Shown one piece after another: positions 9,190 through 17,519 of a stretch of 64,000 bases of DNA (position 1 is its first letter; each line of letters opens with the position of its first letter). A program made the translations under genes and the position numbers. The notes beneath the pieces were generated by a model. That model did not search any database, was not told the origin of the DNA, and saw nothing but the letters and a program-made list of their open reading frames with translations. The DNA is from Pelomonas paludis (GTDB lineage: Bacteria > Pseudomonadota > Gammaproteobacteria > Burkholderiales > Burkholderiaceae_C), in the NCBI RefSeq assembly GCF_039872745.1, contig NZ_JBDPZD010000002.1, forward strand, positions 682,001 through 746,000, in the 5' to 3' direction.

Positions 9190-9402
9190 CCCGTCGTTGG
9201 CCGGTATCCGGGCTGGCGGCGTGCGCTCTGCGCCTTCCCAAAGCAGGAGCTTCAGTGGCTTGTCGTGCAGGGCTGTGAGGCGATATGCCTCGTCCGCTTA
9301 CCGTTGCGGGGACAGCTCAGGTTAGGTTTGCCGCGCGGCGGCGCCCCCTCCTGATTCCCGTTGAACTGCAGCCGGCATGAAGCCGACCGCGAGCACCAAC
9401 GG
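9190..9402 (-). ncRNA. Cobalamin riboswitch
   Basis: Read on the minus strand, the leader of btuB contains in order: GGGAATCAGGAGGG, the conserved GAGCTGTCCCCGCAACGGTAA core (9309 downwards), AAGCCACTG, TGGGAAGGCGC, and the B12 box CCAGCCCGGATACCGGCCAA (9195-9214). The order and spacing are those of the classical AdoCbl riboswitch. The outer limits are estimates. About 85 bases separate the B12 box from the btuB start. I see no strong terminator with a T run there, so control of translation is more likely than attenuation. Confidence 0.93.
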
Positions 9403-9410
9403 GGCGGAGT

Positions 9411-9881
9411 TTATCGCTGGGGTTTCGGACCAAGCGCAGGGTTGGCCGCAGGAGCTTGAGCGGCATCAAGCTTGCCAGCCTCGGCGGGCTTGGCCGCTTT
9501 TGCTTTGGGGCGCTTGGGGGCCTTGGGTGCCTTCTTGGTGGGCGATGCGGCTGAGGCTGCCGAGGCTGGGGTTTGCGGGCCGATGACGGCGGCGCGGGCG
9601 TTGGCCTTGAGGTCGCGTGCCTCCTGGGCTTTGCGCTCTTTCTCCAGCTGCTTGGCCTCGCGAGCGTCGGCCTGCTGGCGCTCGCGGGCGGCGCGGGCAT
9701 CAGCGTTGCTGGGCTGGTCGAACTGAACGGTGTCGGCCGCGCCGCCTGCCGGGCAAGGCGCGTCACGCAGGTCCTTCCCCTCGGGGCCGCAGCGGTAGAT
9801 GGGGGTCTCCTTGCGCTGCGTTTGCGCCTGGCTGGCCGAGGTGATCACAAGCAGGGTGAGCAAGGCAGCAAACAGGCGCAT
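9411..9881 (-). CDS. DUF4124 domain protein, exported
   Basis: The 156-residue protein has a signal peptide (ALLTLLVITSASQAQ). The short DUF4124 region follows, with IYRCGPEG and DAPCP supplying its two cysteines. The rest is a charged helix rich in Ala, Arg and Glu (60-95) and a Lys/Pro/Ala-rich tail. Such proteins are common in Burkholderiales and have no known role; they are likely periplasmic. It ends next to the btuB leader and begins 14 bp after pth on the same strand, so it is probably co-transcribed with pth. Confidence 0.75.
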   Translation of the reverse strand: MRLFAALLTLLVITSASQAQTQRKETPIYRCGPEGKDLRDAPCPAGGAADTVQFDQPSNADARAARERQQADAREAKQLEKERKAQEARDLKANARAAVIGPQTPASAASAASPTKKAPKAPKRPKAKAAKPAEAGKLDAAQAPAANPALGPKPQR

Positions 9882-9895
9882 GGCGGGGGCTCCGG

Positions 9896-10543
9896 TCAGG
9901 GCTTGGGATCAGGGGCCGGCGTTGCCGCAGCGGCTTCCGGCTTGCGCGGCGGCTTGGGGCGCGGGGGCTTGGCGTGGATCTTGGCGAGTGCCTTGTCCAT
10001 GTCGCCGCGCAGCATCAGCTCCAAGGCGGCGTAGCTTTTCTCGATGCAGTCTTCCACGGCCTGGCGCTCGGCCAGGGGCGGCTTGCGCAGCACGTAGCCG
10101 GCCACTTCGTCCTTGTGGCCGGGGTGGCCGATGCCGAGGCGCAGGCGCCAGAAGTCACCGGTGCCGAGCTGGGCCTGCATGTCCTTGAGGCCGTTGTGCC
10201 CGCCGGTGCCGCCGCCCTTCTTGAGCTTCATCTCGCCGGGGGCAAGGTCCAACTCGTCGTGGATGGCCAGGATCTCGTCGGGCGCGATCTTGAAGAAACG
10301 CGCCAGCGCCGCGACCGACTTGCCCGAGAGGTTCATATAGGTCATGGGCTCCAGCAGCCAGATGGGGCCACTGGCACCGGGGGCGCTGTTCACACGCGCC
10401 ACGAGGCCGTGATAGGCCTTGTCGGGCTGCATCGAGACCTTGAGCCCGCGCGCCACGCCGTCCACCCACCAAAAACCGGCGTTGTGGCGGGTGTCTTCAT
10501 ATTCAGGGCCGGGGTTACCGAGGCCGACAAGGAGGCGAATCAT
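9896..10543 (-). CDS. pth: Peptidyl-tRNA hydrolase
   Basis: Pth releases peptides from prematurely dissociated peptidyl-tRNA. The 215-residue protein starts IRLLVGLGNPGPEYEDTRHNAG, with catalytic H20 and substrate-binding N10. Further on are MNLSG, the DELDL loop with the catalytic aspartate, and GGGTGGHNGLKD. It is slightly longer than the usual 190-195 residues because of a Pro/Lys/Ala-rich C-terminal tail of about 25 residues. It follows rplY on the same strand across a hairpin terminator. Confidence 0.95.
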   Translation of the reverse strand: MIRLLVGLGNPGPEYEDTRHNAGFWWVDGVARGLKVSMQPDKAYHGLVARVNSAPGASGPIWLLEPMTYMNLSGKSVAALARFFKIAPDEILAIHDELDLAPGEMKLKKGGGTGGHNGLKDMQAQLGTGDFWRLRLGIGHPGHKDEVAGYVLRKPPLAERQAVEDCIEKSYAALELMLRGDMDKALAKIHAKPPRPKPPRKPEAAAATPAPDPKP

Positions 10544-10556
10544 TGGGGCGGAATCC

Positions 10557-10586
10557 TAAAGAAAAGGGGCCCGCGTGGGGCCCCTT
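10557..10586 (-). terminator. Intrinsic terminator between rplY and pth
   Basis: On the minus strand the sequence AAGGGGCCC-CACG-GGGCCCCTT forms a GC-rich hairpin followed by TTTTCTTT. It lies about 25 bp after the rplY stop and 14 bp before the pth start. It should end or reduce transcription of the prs-rplY unit before pth. Confidence 0.8.
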
Positions 10587-10611
10587 CATTGGGTGGCATT
10601 GCCAGGCAAGC

Positions 10612-11238
10612 TTACTTCTTGCCCTTGCCCTTTTTCTTGTCGTCAGCGGCCGGAGCGGCAGCGGCGACGATGACTTCTTCAGCCGCCGCATCGACCGGAG
10701 TGACGATGACGGGGTTGGGCTTGCCGTGCGTCACGACCTTGATGCCGGCGGGCAGCTTGATGTCGTTGACATGCAGCGAGTGGCCACGGGTCAGGCCGGA
10801 CAGGTCCACCTCGATGAACTCGGGCAGTTGCTGCGCCAGGCAGGTGATCTCGAGCTCGGTGACGACGTGGTTGACCGTGCACTTGTCGGTCTTGACGGCG
10901 GGGCTTTCGGCCTCGCCCTTGAAGTGCAGGGGCACCTTCTTGGTGATCTTGGTGGTGGCGTCCACGCGCTGGAAGTCCACGTGCTGGACTTGCGGCTTGT
11001 AGGCGTGCATCTGGAAGTCACGCAGCAGCACTTGCGTGACCGTGCCGTTCAGTTCCATGTCGAGCAGGGAGCTGTGGAAGGCTTCCTTCTTGAGGGCGTG
11101 GAACAGAGCGTTGTGGTCCAGCTCGATCAGAGCGGGCTCACCGGCGCCATAAACAATACCCGGCACCTTGCCGGCCACACGCAGGCGGCGGCTCGCTCCG
11201 GTCCCCTGCAACTTGCGCTCGAAGGCGACAAACTTCAT
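10612..11238 (-). CDS. rplY: 50S ribosomal protein L25 (general stress protein Ctc type)
   Basis: The 208-residue protein binds 5S rRNA. The N-terminal L25 domain runs from MKFVAFERK through VPGIVYGAG to the HVDFQRV segment, and a C-terminal TL5-type domain (about 95-185) follows. It ends in an Ala-rich and Lys-rich tail (DDKKKGKGKK). The start is ATG 11238, with GGAG 7 nt upstream. A frame upstream of it does not match the family. Its place after prs and before pth is the usual betaproteobacterial order. Confidence 0.95.
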   Translation of the reverse strand: MKFVAFERKLQGTGASRRLRVAGKVPGIVYGAGEPALIELDHNALFHALKKEAFHSSLLDMELNGTVTQVLLRDFQMHAYKPQVQHVDFQRVDATTKITKKVPLHFKGEAESPAVKTDKCTVNHVVTELEITCLAQQLPEFIEVDLSGLTRGHSLHVNDIKLPAGIKVVTHGKPNPVIVTPVDAAAEEVIVAAAAPAADDKKKGKGKK

Positions 11239-11317
11239 GGTTTTCTCCAAAAAGAGAACAGCGCCCGCGACCAGGCGCCGTTTGATAAACCGTCTTGCGA
11301 CGGCGACGAAATGCCGA

Positions 11318-12280
11318 TCAGAAGTTGTTGTTCTGCTCTGCAAACAAAGAGGTCACCGACTCACCGTCCGAGATGCGGCGGATGGTTTCGGCGAACAGGA
11401 AGGCGACCGACAGCTGGCGGATGTTCTTGCAGGCCTTGGCCGCATCCGACAGCGGGATGGTGTTGGTGATCACGACCTCGTCGAGCTGCGACTGGGCGAT
11501 GCGCTCGATGGCGGGGCCGGACAGGATGGGGTGGGTGCAGTAGGCGAACACCTGCTTGGCGCCGCGCTGCTTGAGCACCTCAGCCGCCTTCACCAGGGTG
11601 CCGGCGGTGTCGATCATGTCGTCCATGATCACGCAGTTGCGGCCTTCGATGTCGCCGATGACGTGCATCACCTCGGACACATTGGCCGCCGGGCGGCGCT
11701 TGTCGATGATGGCGAGGTCGCAGCCGAGTTGCTTGGCCAGCGCGCGGGCGCGCACCACGCCGCCAACGTCGGGGCTGACGACGATCAGGTCGCTGTAGTT
11801 GCGGCTCTTGAGGTCGGACAGCAGCACCGGGCTGGCGTAAATGTTGTCGACCGGGATGTCGAAGAAGCCCTGGATCTGGTCGGCGTGCAGGTCCATCGTC
11901 AGCACGCGCTCGACGCCCACGGTCTCCAGCAGGTTGGCCACGACCTTGGCCGAGATGGGCACGCGGGTAGAGCGCGGGCGACGGTCCTGGCGGGCGTAGC
12001 CGTAGTAGGGGATCACGGCGGTGATGCGGCGCGCGCTGGCGCGCTTGAGCGCATCGACCATGATCAGCAGTTCCATCAGGTTCTCGTTCGTCGGCGCGCA
12101 GGTGGGCTGCACGACGAACACGTCGCGGGCGCGGACGTTCTGCTGGATCTCGACCGTCACCTCGCCGTCGGAGAAACGACCGACAGCCGCCTTGCCCACT
12201 TCGAGACCGAGGTGGTTGGCGATTTCCTGGGCGAGGGCGGGATTGGCGTTGCCGGTAAAGATGACCGTGTTCAGCAGCAC
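11318..12280 (-). CDS. prs: Ribose-phosphate pyrophosphokinase
   Basis: Prs makes PRPP from ribose 5-phosphate and ATP, for nucleotide, His, Trp and NAD synthesis. The 320-residue protein has FTGNANPALA at the start, the flexible loop YYGYARQDRR, the PRPP-binding DMIDTAGTL motif and the allosteric KRR region. The start is GTG 12280, with AGAGG 6 nt upstream. Family members usually begin in the same place relative to FTGN. It is preceded by tRNA-Gln and ispE on the same strand. The upp enzyme of this window uses its product. Confidence 0.96.
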   Translation of the reverse strand: MLLNTVIFTGNANPALAQEIANHLGLEVGKAAVGRFSDGEVTVEIQQNVRARDVFVVQPTCAPTNENLMELLIMVDALKRASARRITAVIPYYGYARQDRRPRSTRVPISAKVVANLLETVGVERVLTMDLHADQIQGFFDIPVDNIYASPVLLSDLKSRNYSDLIVVSPDVGGVVRARALAKQLGCDLAIIDKRRPAANVSEVMHVIGDIEGRNCVIMDDMIDTAGTLVKAAEVLKQRGAKQVFAYCTHPILSGPAIERIAQSQLDEVVITNTIPLSDAAKACKNIRQLSVAFLFAETIRRISDGESVTSLFAEQNNNF

Positions 12281-12362
12281 TGGGAACCTCTGAGTTTCAG
12301 TGGTCCGCTGGAATCACGTGGCCGGATCAGCGGCGGGCAACGAGAGATGGAACAAAGATGTT

Positions 12363-12439
12363 TGGCAGGGGAGGAAGGACTCGAACCCTCGCATGTCGGA
12401 ATCAAAATCCGATGCCTTAACCAACTTGGCGACTCCCCT
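12363..12439 (-). tRNA. tRNA-Gln (anticodon UUG)
   Basis: Read on the minus strand the sequence folds as a complete cloverleaf: acceptor AGGGGAG pairs with CTCCCCT, the D arm has AGTTGGTTAA, the anticodon stem TCGGA/TCCGA encloses loop TTTTGAT with TTG at 34-36, and the T arm has GGTTCGAGTC. The discriminator is G and CCA is encoded. It lies between ispE and prs, its usual place in betaproteobacteria. Confidence 0.97.
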
Positions 12440-12479
12440 ACACGGGTCACAGCCCGAAAGCTGCCACCTGAAACTTGCT

Positions 12480-13388
12480 TCAGCCGGCCCAGCTCCGCAA
12501 AGGGTGCTGATCCAGACTGCGGCAGATTCGTCCGGTCCATCCTGCAGGAAGTTCCTGCAGCAAGGTCGCCAAGGACCGTTCGTCTCTACCATCATCTCCC
12601 GCTCCGGACAGCCTGGCGAACACTGCAGCGCCGGAGCCCGTCATGCGGGCATTGCCAAAGCTGGCATCCAGTCTGCGGATCGCCTCAAACACTTCAACAC
12701 TGATCGCCACGGCAGCCGGCTGCAGGTCATTTCGACCGAAGCCATCCACCAGGTTTTCAAGCGTTTTTGCCTGAGCGGGAAAGCCCGCAACTATAGCTGA
12801 CTTTTCAGAGTGCGCCAAGAGCGGGCTTGAAAAGATGGCCCGGGTTTCCAGGCCTGCCGGTCCTTTGAGCACCGCAAAGCGCCGCGCCGGCACGGCCAGC
12901 GGCGTCAGCAACTCGCCAATGCCCTGGACAAAGGCGGGTTGCCCGCCCAGGAAGAAGGGCACATCCGCCCCGAGCTTGAGCCCGATGGGCATCAGGCGCT
13001 CACGCGGCCAGTGCAGGCCCCAGAGCTGGTTGAGCGCCAGCAGGGTGGACGCTGCGTCGGACGAGCCACCGCCCATGCCGGCGCCTGAGGGCAATTGCTT
13101 GTCGAGATGGATGTCCACGCCGTGGGTGCAACCGCTCGCCGCCTGCAACGCCCGTGCGGCGCGCACGCAGAGGTCGTCGGCCGGCAGGTCGCCGCCACAC
13201 AGATCGCCACCACGCAGGTCATGGCGCTGGATCTGGCCGTCGTCGCGCCGCTCGAAGTGCAGGGTGTCAGCCCAGTCGATCAGCACGAAGAGCGACTCCA
13301 GCAGGTGGTAGCCGTCGGGCCGCTTGCCCACCACGTGGAGGAAGAGATTCAGCTTGGCCGGGGCGGGCACGTCATGGAGCGCTCGCAT
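12480..13388 (-). CDS. ispE: 4-diphosphocytidyl-2-C-methyl-D-erythritol kinase
   Basis: IspE phosphorylates CDP-ME in the MEP isoprenoid pathway. The 302-residue GHMP kinase begins with PAPAKLNLFLHVVGKRPDGYH. It has the ATP-binding LPSGAGMGGGSSDA motif near residue 98 and a third GHMP motif MTGSGAAVFA towards the end. The start is ATG 13388; it overlaps the end of lolB by 17 bp, which suggests coupled translation. The gene is followed by tRNA-Gln. Confidence 0.95.
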   Translation of the reverse strand: MRALHDVPAPAKLNLFLHVVGKRPDGYHLLESLFVLIDWADTLHFERRDDGQIQRHDLRGGDLCGGDLPADDLCVRAARALQAASGCTHGVDIHLDKQLPSGAGMGGGSSDAASTLLALNQLWGLHWPRERLMPIGLKLGADVPFFLGGQPAFVQGIGELLTPLAVPARRFAVLKGPAGLETRAIFSSPLLAHSEKSAIVAGFPAQAKTLENLVDGFGRNDLQPAAVAISVEVFEAIRRLDASFGNARMTGSGAAVFARLSGAGDDGRDERSLATLLQELPAGWTGRICRSLDQHPLRSWAG

Positions 13389-13908
13389 CGTTGCCCTCCT
13401 CCAGCCGCGCACGCAGCGTCACCGCCGGCGCGGCCAGGCGCTTGGCCACCAGCACACGCTCGGCCTTGCGCGTGGTGTCGATCTGCCAACCGAGTTGCTC
13501 AAAGCCGCCGGGCACGGGCACCGAGGGCGCTGCGCCCCAGGGCTCGCCGCGCAGCCAGGCAAAGAGGGCCGCCACGGGGATGGGCTCGCCCAGCAGCTCG
13601 CGCGTCAGCTCGTCAAGGTCGGCGAACTCGCGATCCTGCTCGGGCGTCTGGAGCCGTGCGGCCCCCGGCTGCCACTGCGCGCGCGCAGCAATGGCCCCGA
13701 GCGGCGTGGTCAGCTCCAGGCTGCCAGCCTCGGGGCCACCGGTGAGTTCAAAGCCAGCGCTGCCGGCGCCACCCTTGGCCCCGCTGCCTTCGACCTGGAT
13801 GCTGATGCGGCCAGCCAGGCGGGCTGTGGCTTCGGGTTGCACCACCGGCGCGAGGCCTGCGCAGCCTGTGAGCAGCGCCAGAGCAAACAGGAATGCCCAG
13901 CGCGTCAA
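13372..13908 (-). CDS. lolB: Outer-membrane lipoprotein LolB
   Basis: LolB takes lipoproteins from LolA and inserts them in the inner leaflet of the outer membrane. The 178-residue protein has a lipobox LLTGC with acylated C16. The mature part has LAGRISIQVEG, SLELTTPLGAIAA and a C-terminal QLGWQIDTTRK strand, as in the family. The start appears to be TTG 13908, overlapping the upstream TPR gene stop as TTGA. No ATG or GTG would keep the signal peptide, so the rare start is likely real. The sequence is diverged, but context and lipobox support the call. Confidence 0.88.
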   Translation of the reverse strand: MTRWAFLFALALLTGCAGLAPVVQPEATARLAGRISIQVEGSGAKGGAGSAGFELTGGPEAGSLELTTPLGAIAARAQWQPGAARLQTPEQDREFADLDELTRELLGEPIPVAALFAWLRGEPWGAAPSVPVPGGFEQLGWQIDTTRKAERVLVAKRLAAPAVTLRARLEEGNDASAP

Positions 13909-15680
13909 AGCCCAACCTTCAAGCGATCCAGGGTCTCGCGCAGCGCCTCGTTGCGCGCGTCACGGCCCAGGGCCTCGCGCCAGACGCGGCGGGCGTCGTC
14001 CTGCTTGCCGCTGACCCACAGCACCTCGCCCAAGTGCGCGGCGATTTCGGCGTCGGGGCGTGCGGCGTGGGCCTGGGTCAGCAGCCGCGTGGCTTCCGCG
14101 AGATTGCCGAGCCGGTACTCAACCCAGCCCAGGCTATCGACGATGAAGGGCTCACCCGGCGAAAGCTTGAGCGCCTGCTCGATCAAGGCCTTGGCCTCGG
14201 GCAAGCGCAGATTGCGCTCGGCCAGCGAGTAGCCGAGGGCGTTGTAGGCGTGGTGGTGGTCGGCCTTGACGGCGATCACGCGGCGCAGGCGCTCTTCCAT
14301 CTGGTCGAACTCACCCAGGCGCTCTTCGAGCATGGCCTGCTCGTAGAGGATGTCGGGGTCATCGGGGATGCGCGCATCGATCTGCTTGAGCACGCCCAAG
14401 GCGCCGCGCCAATCGCGTTGCTCGCGCAGCAATTGGGCCTCGGCCAGCAGGTGGGTGCGGGCCTCGTCGTCGGAGGCACTGACAGGTGCTTGCAGCAGCG
14501 CGCGCGCCTCGGCCAGCTTGTGCTGCCGGGCCAGCAGGCTGGCGCGGCGGTAGCGCACGTCGATCTGCGCGCCCTCGACCTGCGAGAGCCAACGCTCGGC
14601 GCCCTTGAGGTCGTCACGCTGCTCGGCCAGCTGGGACAGCAATAGCAAGGCCTGGCGCCGCAACTCGCTGCGGCTGCGCTTGGCCTCCTCAGCAGCTTCG
14701 GGCTTGGCCTCGTCCTTGGGCGGTGTGTCCAAACGCTTGAGCACTTCGCGCAGCGCGGCCTCGGCCTCAACAACGTGTCGCAGCTCGGTATCCAGTGCAC
14801 CGAGGGCCAGCCAGTGGGCCGGCTCGTCGGGGTCGCGTTGCGTGAGCTCGCGGAACTCACGCGCCGCATCGGCCGCACGTTGCATGCGCACCAGCGCACG
14901 GGCATAGGCCTGGCGCAAGGCATTGCGGCCGGGCTGGGCTGCCAGACGCTGGGTGATCAAGGCCTCAGCGCCGGGGGCATGGGGCAGCAGGTCCAGCGCC
15001 AGGATCATGGCGTCGTCGGCCTCCGGGTAGAGCTCGGCCAGTTGGCGTGCGATGGCTTCGGCCCGCTCAAAGAGGCCAGCGCTCAGGCTCAGGCGGGCCT
15101 CGGTGACCAGGGCTGCGGCCTTGAGCTCGCCTTGCTGGGCCTGCAGCACAGGCGCCATCGCAGCGGCCACGCGCTGAGGCTCGGGCGAGCGCTGAAACCA
15201 TTGCGGCAGCATCGCCAGCGCCGCCAAGCGCTCGGCACTGGTCCCGACGCTGAGCAGGTTGCGCATGGGCTCCACGGCCTCGGCAGGCCGGTTCAGCACC
15301 GCCAGCAACTGCACCGTCGATTGCCAGGCATCGGACGAATCCGGGTGGGCCGTTGTCCAGGCCCGCAGCGCGGACAGCGCCTGGTCGCCCGCCCGGGCCT
15401 GCACGGCGATCTGCACCACGCGCTTGTACAGGCCCTCGTCGCCGGTGCGGCGGGCGGCATCGAGCAGCACCTGGTAGGCGGTGCCGGTCTCGCCATTGCG
15501 CAGTTCCAGCTCGCCAATCAGCAGTTGGTAGAGCAGCGGCGCGTCCAGCTCGGAGTTGATGGGCCTCTCGACGATCGAACGCTCATGCGCCGCCGCGGCC
15601 CCGCCGCACATCGCCAACGCGAGCCCGACCACCGCCGAGGCGATGGCAGAGCGAGAACCACGGGACAGGCTGGACGACAT
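13905..15680 (-). CDS. Exported TPR protein upstream of lolB
   Basis: The 591-residue protein has a signal peptide (AIASAVVGLALAMCGGAAAA) and then many degenerate tetratricopeptide repeats to the end. The clearest are ILYEQAMLEERLGEFDQMEERLRR and ALGYSLAERNLRLPEAKALIE, with a final VLWVSGKQDDARRVW repeat. TPR proteins hold protein complexes together; this family, next to lolB in Burkholderiales, has no precise role. The start is ATG 15680. It is divergent from mutM with only 37 bp between the two starts. Confidence 0.85.
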   Translation of the reverse strand: MSSSLSRGSRSAIASAVVGLALAMCGGAAAAHERSIVERPINSELDAPLLYQLLIGELELRNGETGTAYQVLLDAARRTGDEGLYKRVVQIAVQARAGDQALSALRAWTTAHPDSSDAWQSTVQLLAVLNRPAEAVEPMRNLLSVGTSAERLAALAMLPQWFQRSPEPQRVAAAMAPVLQAQQGELKAAALVTEARLSLSAGLFERAEAIARQLAELYPEADDAMILALDLLPHAPGAEALITQRLAAQPGRNALRQAYARALVRMQRAADAAREFRELTQRDPDEPAHWLALGALDTELRHVVEAEAALREVLKRLDTPPKDEAKPEAAEEAKRSRSELRRQALLLLSQLAEQRDDLKGAERWLSQVEGAQIDVRYRRASLLARQHKLAEARALLQAPVSASDDEARTHLLAEAQLLREQRDWRGALGVLKQIDARIPDDPDILYEQAMLEERLGEFDQMEERLRRVIAVKADHHHAYNALGYSLAERNLRLPEAKALIEQALKLSPGEPFIVDSLGWVEYRLGNLAEATRLLTQAHAARPDAEIAAHLGEVLWVSGKQDDARRVWREALGRDARNEALRETLDRLKVGL

Positions 15681-15717
15681 GAAGGCTCCGAGAACAGGCG
15701 GCAATTATCATTTCCCG

Positions 15718-16533
15718 ATGCCCGAGCTCCCCGAGGTTGAAGTCACGCGCCGCAGCTTTGCCAACCGGGTCGAGGGCGCCAGGGTCACCGGCCTGCGGCT
15801 GGGCAAGCCCCTGCGCTGGCCGTTGGGCACCGACCCCGAAAGCCTGCTGGGCCAACAGATCGGCCCCGTCACGCGGCGCGGCAAATACCTGTGGCTGCCG
15901 CTGGAGCGCGGCGGCTTGCTGCTGCACCTGGGCATGTCGGGCTCGCTCGGCCTGGTGGCCGAGACCCTGGCCCCGGGCCCGCATGACCACTTCGACCTGC
16001 ACACCAGCGCCGGCCTCTTGCGCCTGACCGACCCGCGCCGCTTTGGCGCCGTGGTGTGGTCGGCCGCGCTGGATGCCAACCCGGCCGCCAAGCTGCTAGC
16101 CGGCCTGGGGCTGGAGCCCTTTGACCCGGCCTTTGACGGCAGCCACCTGCACACCGCCTGGCGTGGCCGCCGCGTGGCGGTGAAACAGGCGCTGCTGGCA
16201 GGTGATGCGGTCGTCGGGGCCGGCAATATCTACGCTTGCGAGGCGCTCTTCATGGCCGGCATCGACCCCCGCCTTGCCGCCGGCAAGCTCAGTCGCCCGC
16301 GCGCTGAGGCACTCGCCCAAGCGGTGCGCGAGGTGCTGGGCCGGGCAGTGGAAGCCGGTGGCACCACGCTGCGCGACTTCAAGGACGCCCACGGCGTGGC
16401 GGGCAGCTTCCAGATGCAGGCCCAGGTCTATGGCCGCGAGGGCGAGGCCTGTGTGCGTTGCGGCACGCCCGTCCGCCGCATCGTCCAGGGCCAGCGCTCC
16501 ACCTTCTTCTGCCCTTCATGCCAGAAGCGTTGA
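15718..16533 (+). CDS. mutM: Formamidopyrimidine-DNA glycosylase
   Basis: MutM (Fpg) removes 8-oxoguanine and ring-opened purines and cuts the abasic strand. The 271-residue protein begins MPELPEVEVTRR, so Pro2 is the Schiff-base nucleophile and Glu3 the proton donor. The lysine of RRGKYLWLPL and GAGNIYACEALF of the helix-two-turn-helix follow. The C-terminal zinc finger has CVRCG then CPSC. The start ATG 15718 is fixed by the needed N-terminal proline. It overlaps mutY by 16 bp, so both guard against the same lesion from one transcript. Confidence 0.96.
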   Translation: MPELPEVEVTRRSFANRVEGARVTGLRLGKPLRWPLGTDPESLLGQQIGPVTRRGKYLWLPLERGGLLLHLGMSGSLGLVAETLAPGPHDHFDLHTSAGLLRLTDPRRFGAVVWSAALDANPAAKLLAGLGLEPFDPAFDGSHLHTAWRGRRVAVKQALLAGDAVVGAGNIYACEALFMAGIDPRLAAGKLSRPRAEALAQAVREVLGRAVEAGGTTLRDFKDAHGVAGSFQMQAQVYGREGEACVRCGTPVRRIVQGQRSTFFCPSCQKR

Positions 16534-17519
16534 GCGACTTTGGCGCCCGTGTGGTGGCCTGGCAAAAGCGCCATGGCCGGCACGAGCTGCCCTGGCAGAA
16601 CACGCGCGACCCCTACCGCGTCTGGCTGTCGGAAATCATGTTGCAGCAGACGCAGGTGACGACGGTGCTGGGCTACTACGCGCGCTTCCTGGAGCGCTTC
16701 CCGACCGTGCTGGAGCTGGCCGCCGCACCGCTCGACGAAGTGCTCACGCTCTGGGCGGGCCTCGGCTACTACAGCCGCGCACGCAACCTGCACGCCTGTG
16801 CCCAGGCCGTGGCGGCCCTGCATGGCGGCGCCTTCCCTGCGTCTGCTGCCCAATTGCAGACCTTGCCCGGCATCGGCCGCTCTACGGCCGCCGCCATCGC
16901 GGCCTTCTGCTTTGGCGAGCGGGTTGCCATCCTCGATGGCAATGTCAAACGCGTGCTGTCTCGCGTGCTCGCGTTTGACGGCGACCTGGCCTCGACGCGT
17001 GAAGAAAAGCGCCTGTGGGACCGCGCCACCGCCTTGCTCCCGGCGCGCGAGGTGGACCGCTACACCCAAGGCCTGATGGACCTGGGTGCCACGGTGTGCA
17101 CCGCGCGCAAGCCCGACTGCGGGGCCTGCCCGGTGAACGACCTCTGTGCTGGCCAGCACGAGGCTGAGCGCTACCCCATCAAGACCCGCAAGCTCAAGCG
17201 CAGCCGGCGCGAGAACTGGTGGCTGTGGCTGGAGCACGAGGGCCGCGTGCTGCTGCAGCAGCGCCCTGCCCCGGGCGTCTGGGCGGGCCTCTGGACCCTG
17301 CCTCTGTTTGACGACGAAGCCAGCTTGCGCGCCGCCGCAGGCGGGCCGCTGGAGCCGCTGCCGCGCATCGAGCACGCGCTGACGCACTTTGACTGGGTGC
17401 TGCACCCGGTACGCGCGGTGCTCCGCGATGCAGCGCCCGCGCTGCCGGGCACCTGGGTCCCGCGCGAAGAGCTGGCCAGCTACGCGCTGCCCGCGCCGCT
17501 CAAGAAGTTGTTCGGCTGA
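16518..17519 (+). CDS. mutY: Adenine DNA glycosylase
   Basis: MutY removes adenine mispaired with 8-oxoguanine. The 333-residue protein has catalytic E39 in SEIMLQQTQV, the helix-hairpin-helix LPGIGRSTA (116-124), and D140 in ILDGNVKRVL. The 4Fe-4S cluster ligands are C194, C201, C204 and C210, with the usual 6-2-5 spacing. A C-terminal NUDIX-like domain (about 225-330) reads the 8-oxoG. The start ATG 16518 lies inside mutM. Its 3' end overlaps pbpG, transcribed the other way, by 20 bp. Confidence 0.96.
   Translation: MPEALSDFGARVVAWQKRHGRHELPWQNTRDPYRVWLSEIMLQQTQVTTVLGYYARFLERFPTVLELAAAPLDEVLTLWAGLGYYSRARNLHACAQAVAALHGGAFPASAAQLQTLPGIGRSTAAAIAAFCFGERVAILDGNVKRVLSRVLAFDGDLASTREEKRLWDRATALLPAREVDRYTQGLMDLGATVCTARKPDCGACPVNDLCAGQHEAERYPIKTRKLKRSRRENWWLWLEHEGRVLLQQRPAPGVWAGLWTLPLFDDEASLRAAAGGPLEPLPRIEHALTHFDWVLHPVRAVLRDAAPALPGTWVPREELASYALPAPLKKLFG

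Noticed and set aside
11168..12703. Plus-strand frame running across prs and tRNA-Gln
   Set aside because: It crosses a tRNA gene and is antisense to prs, so it cannot be a normal gene.
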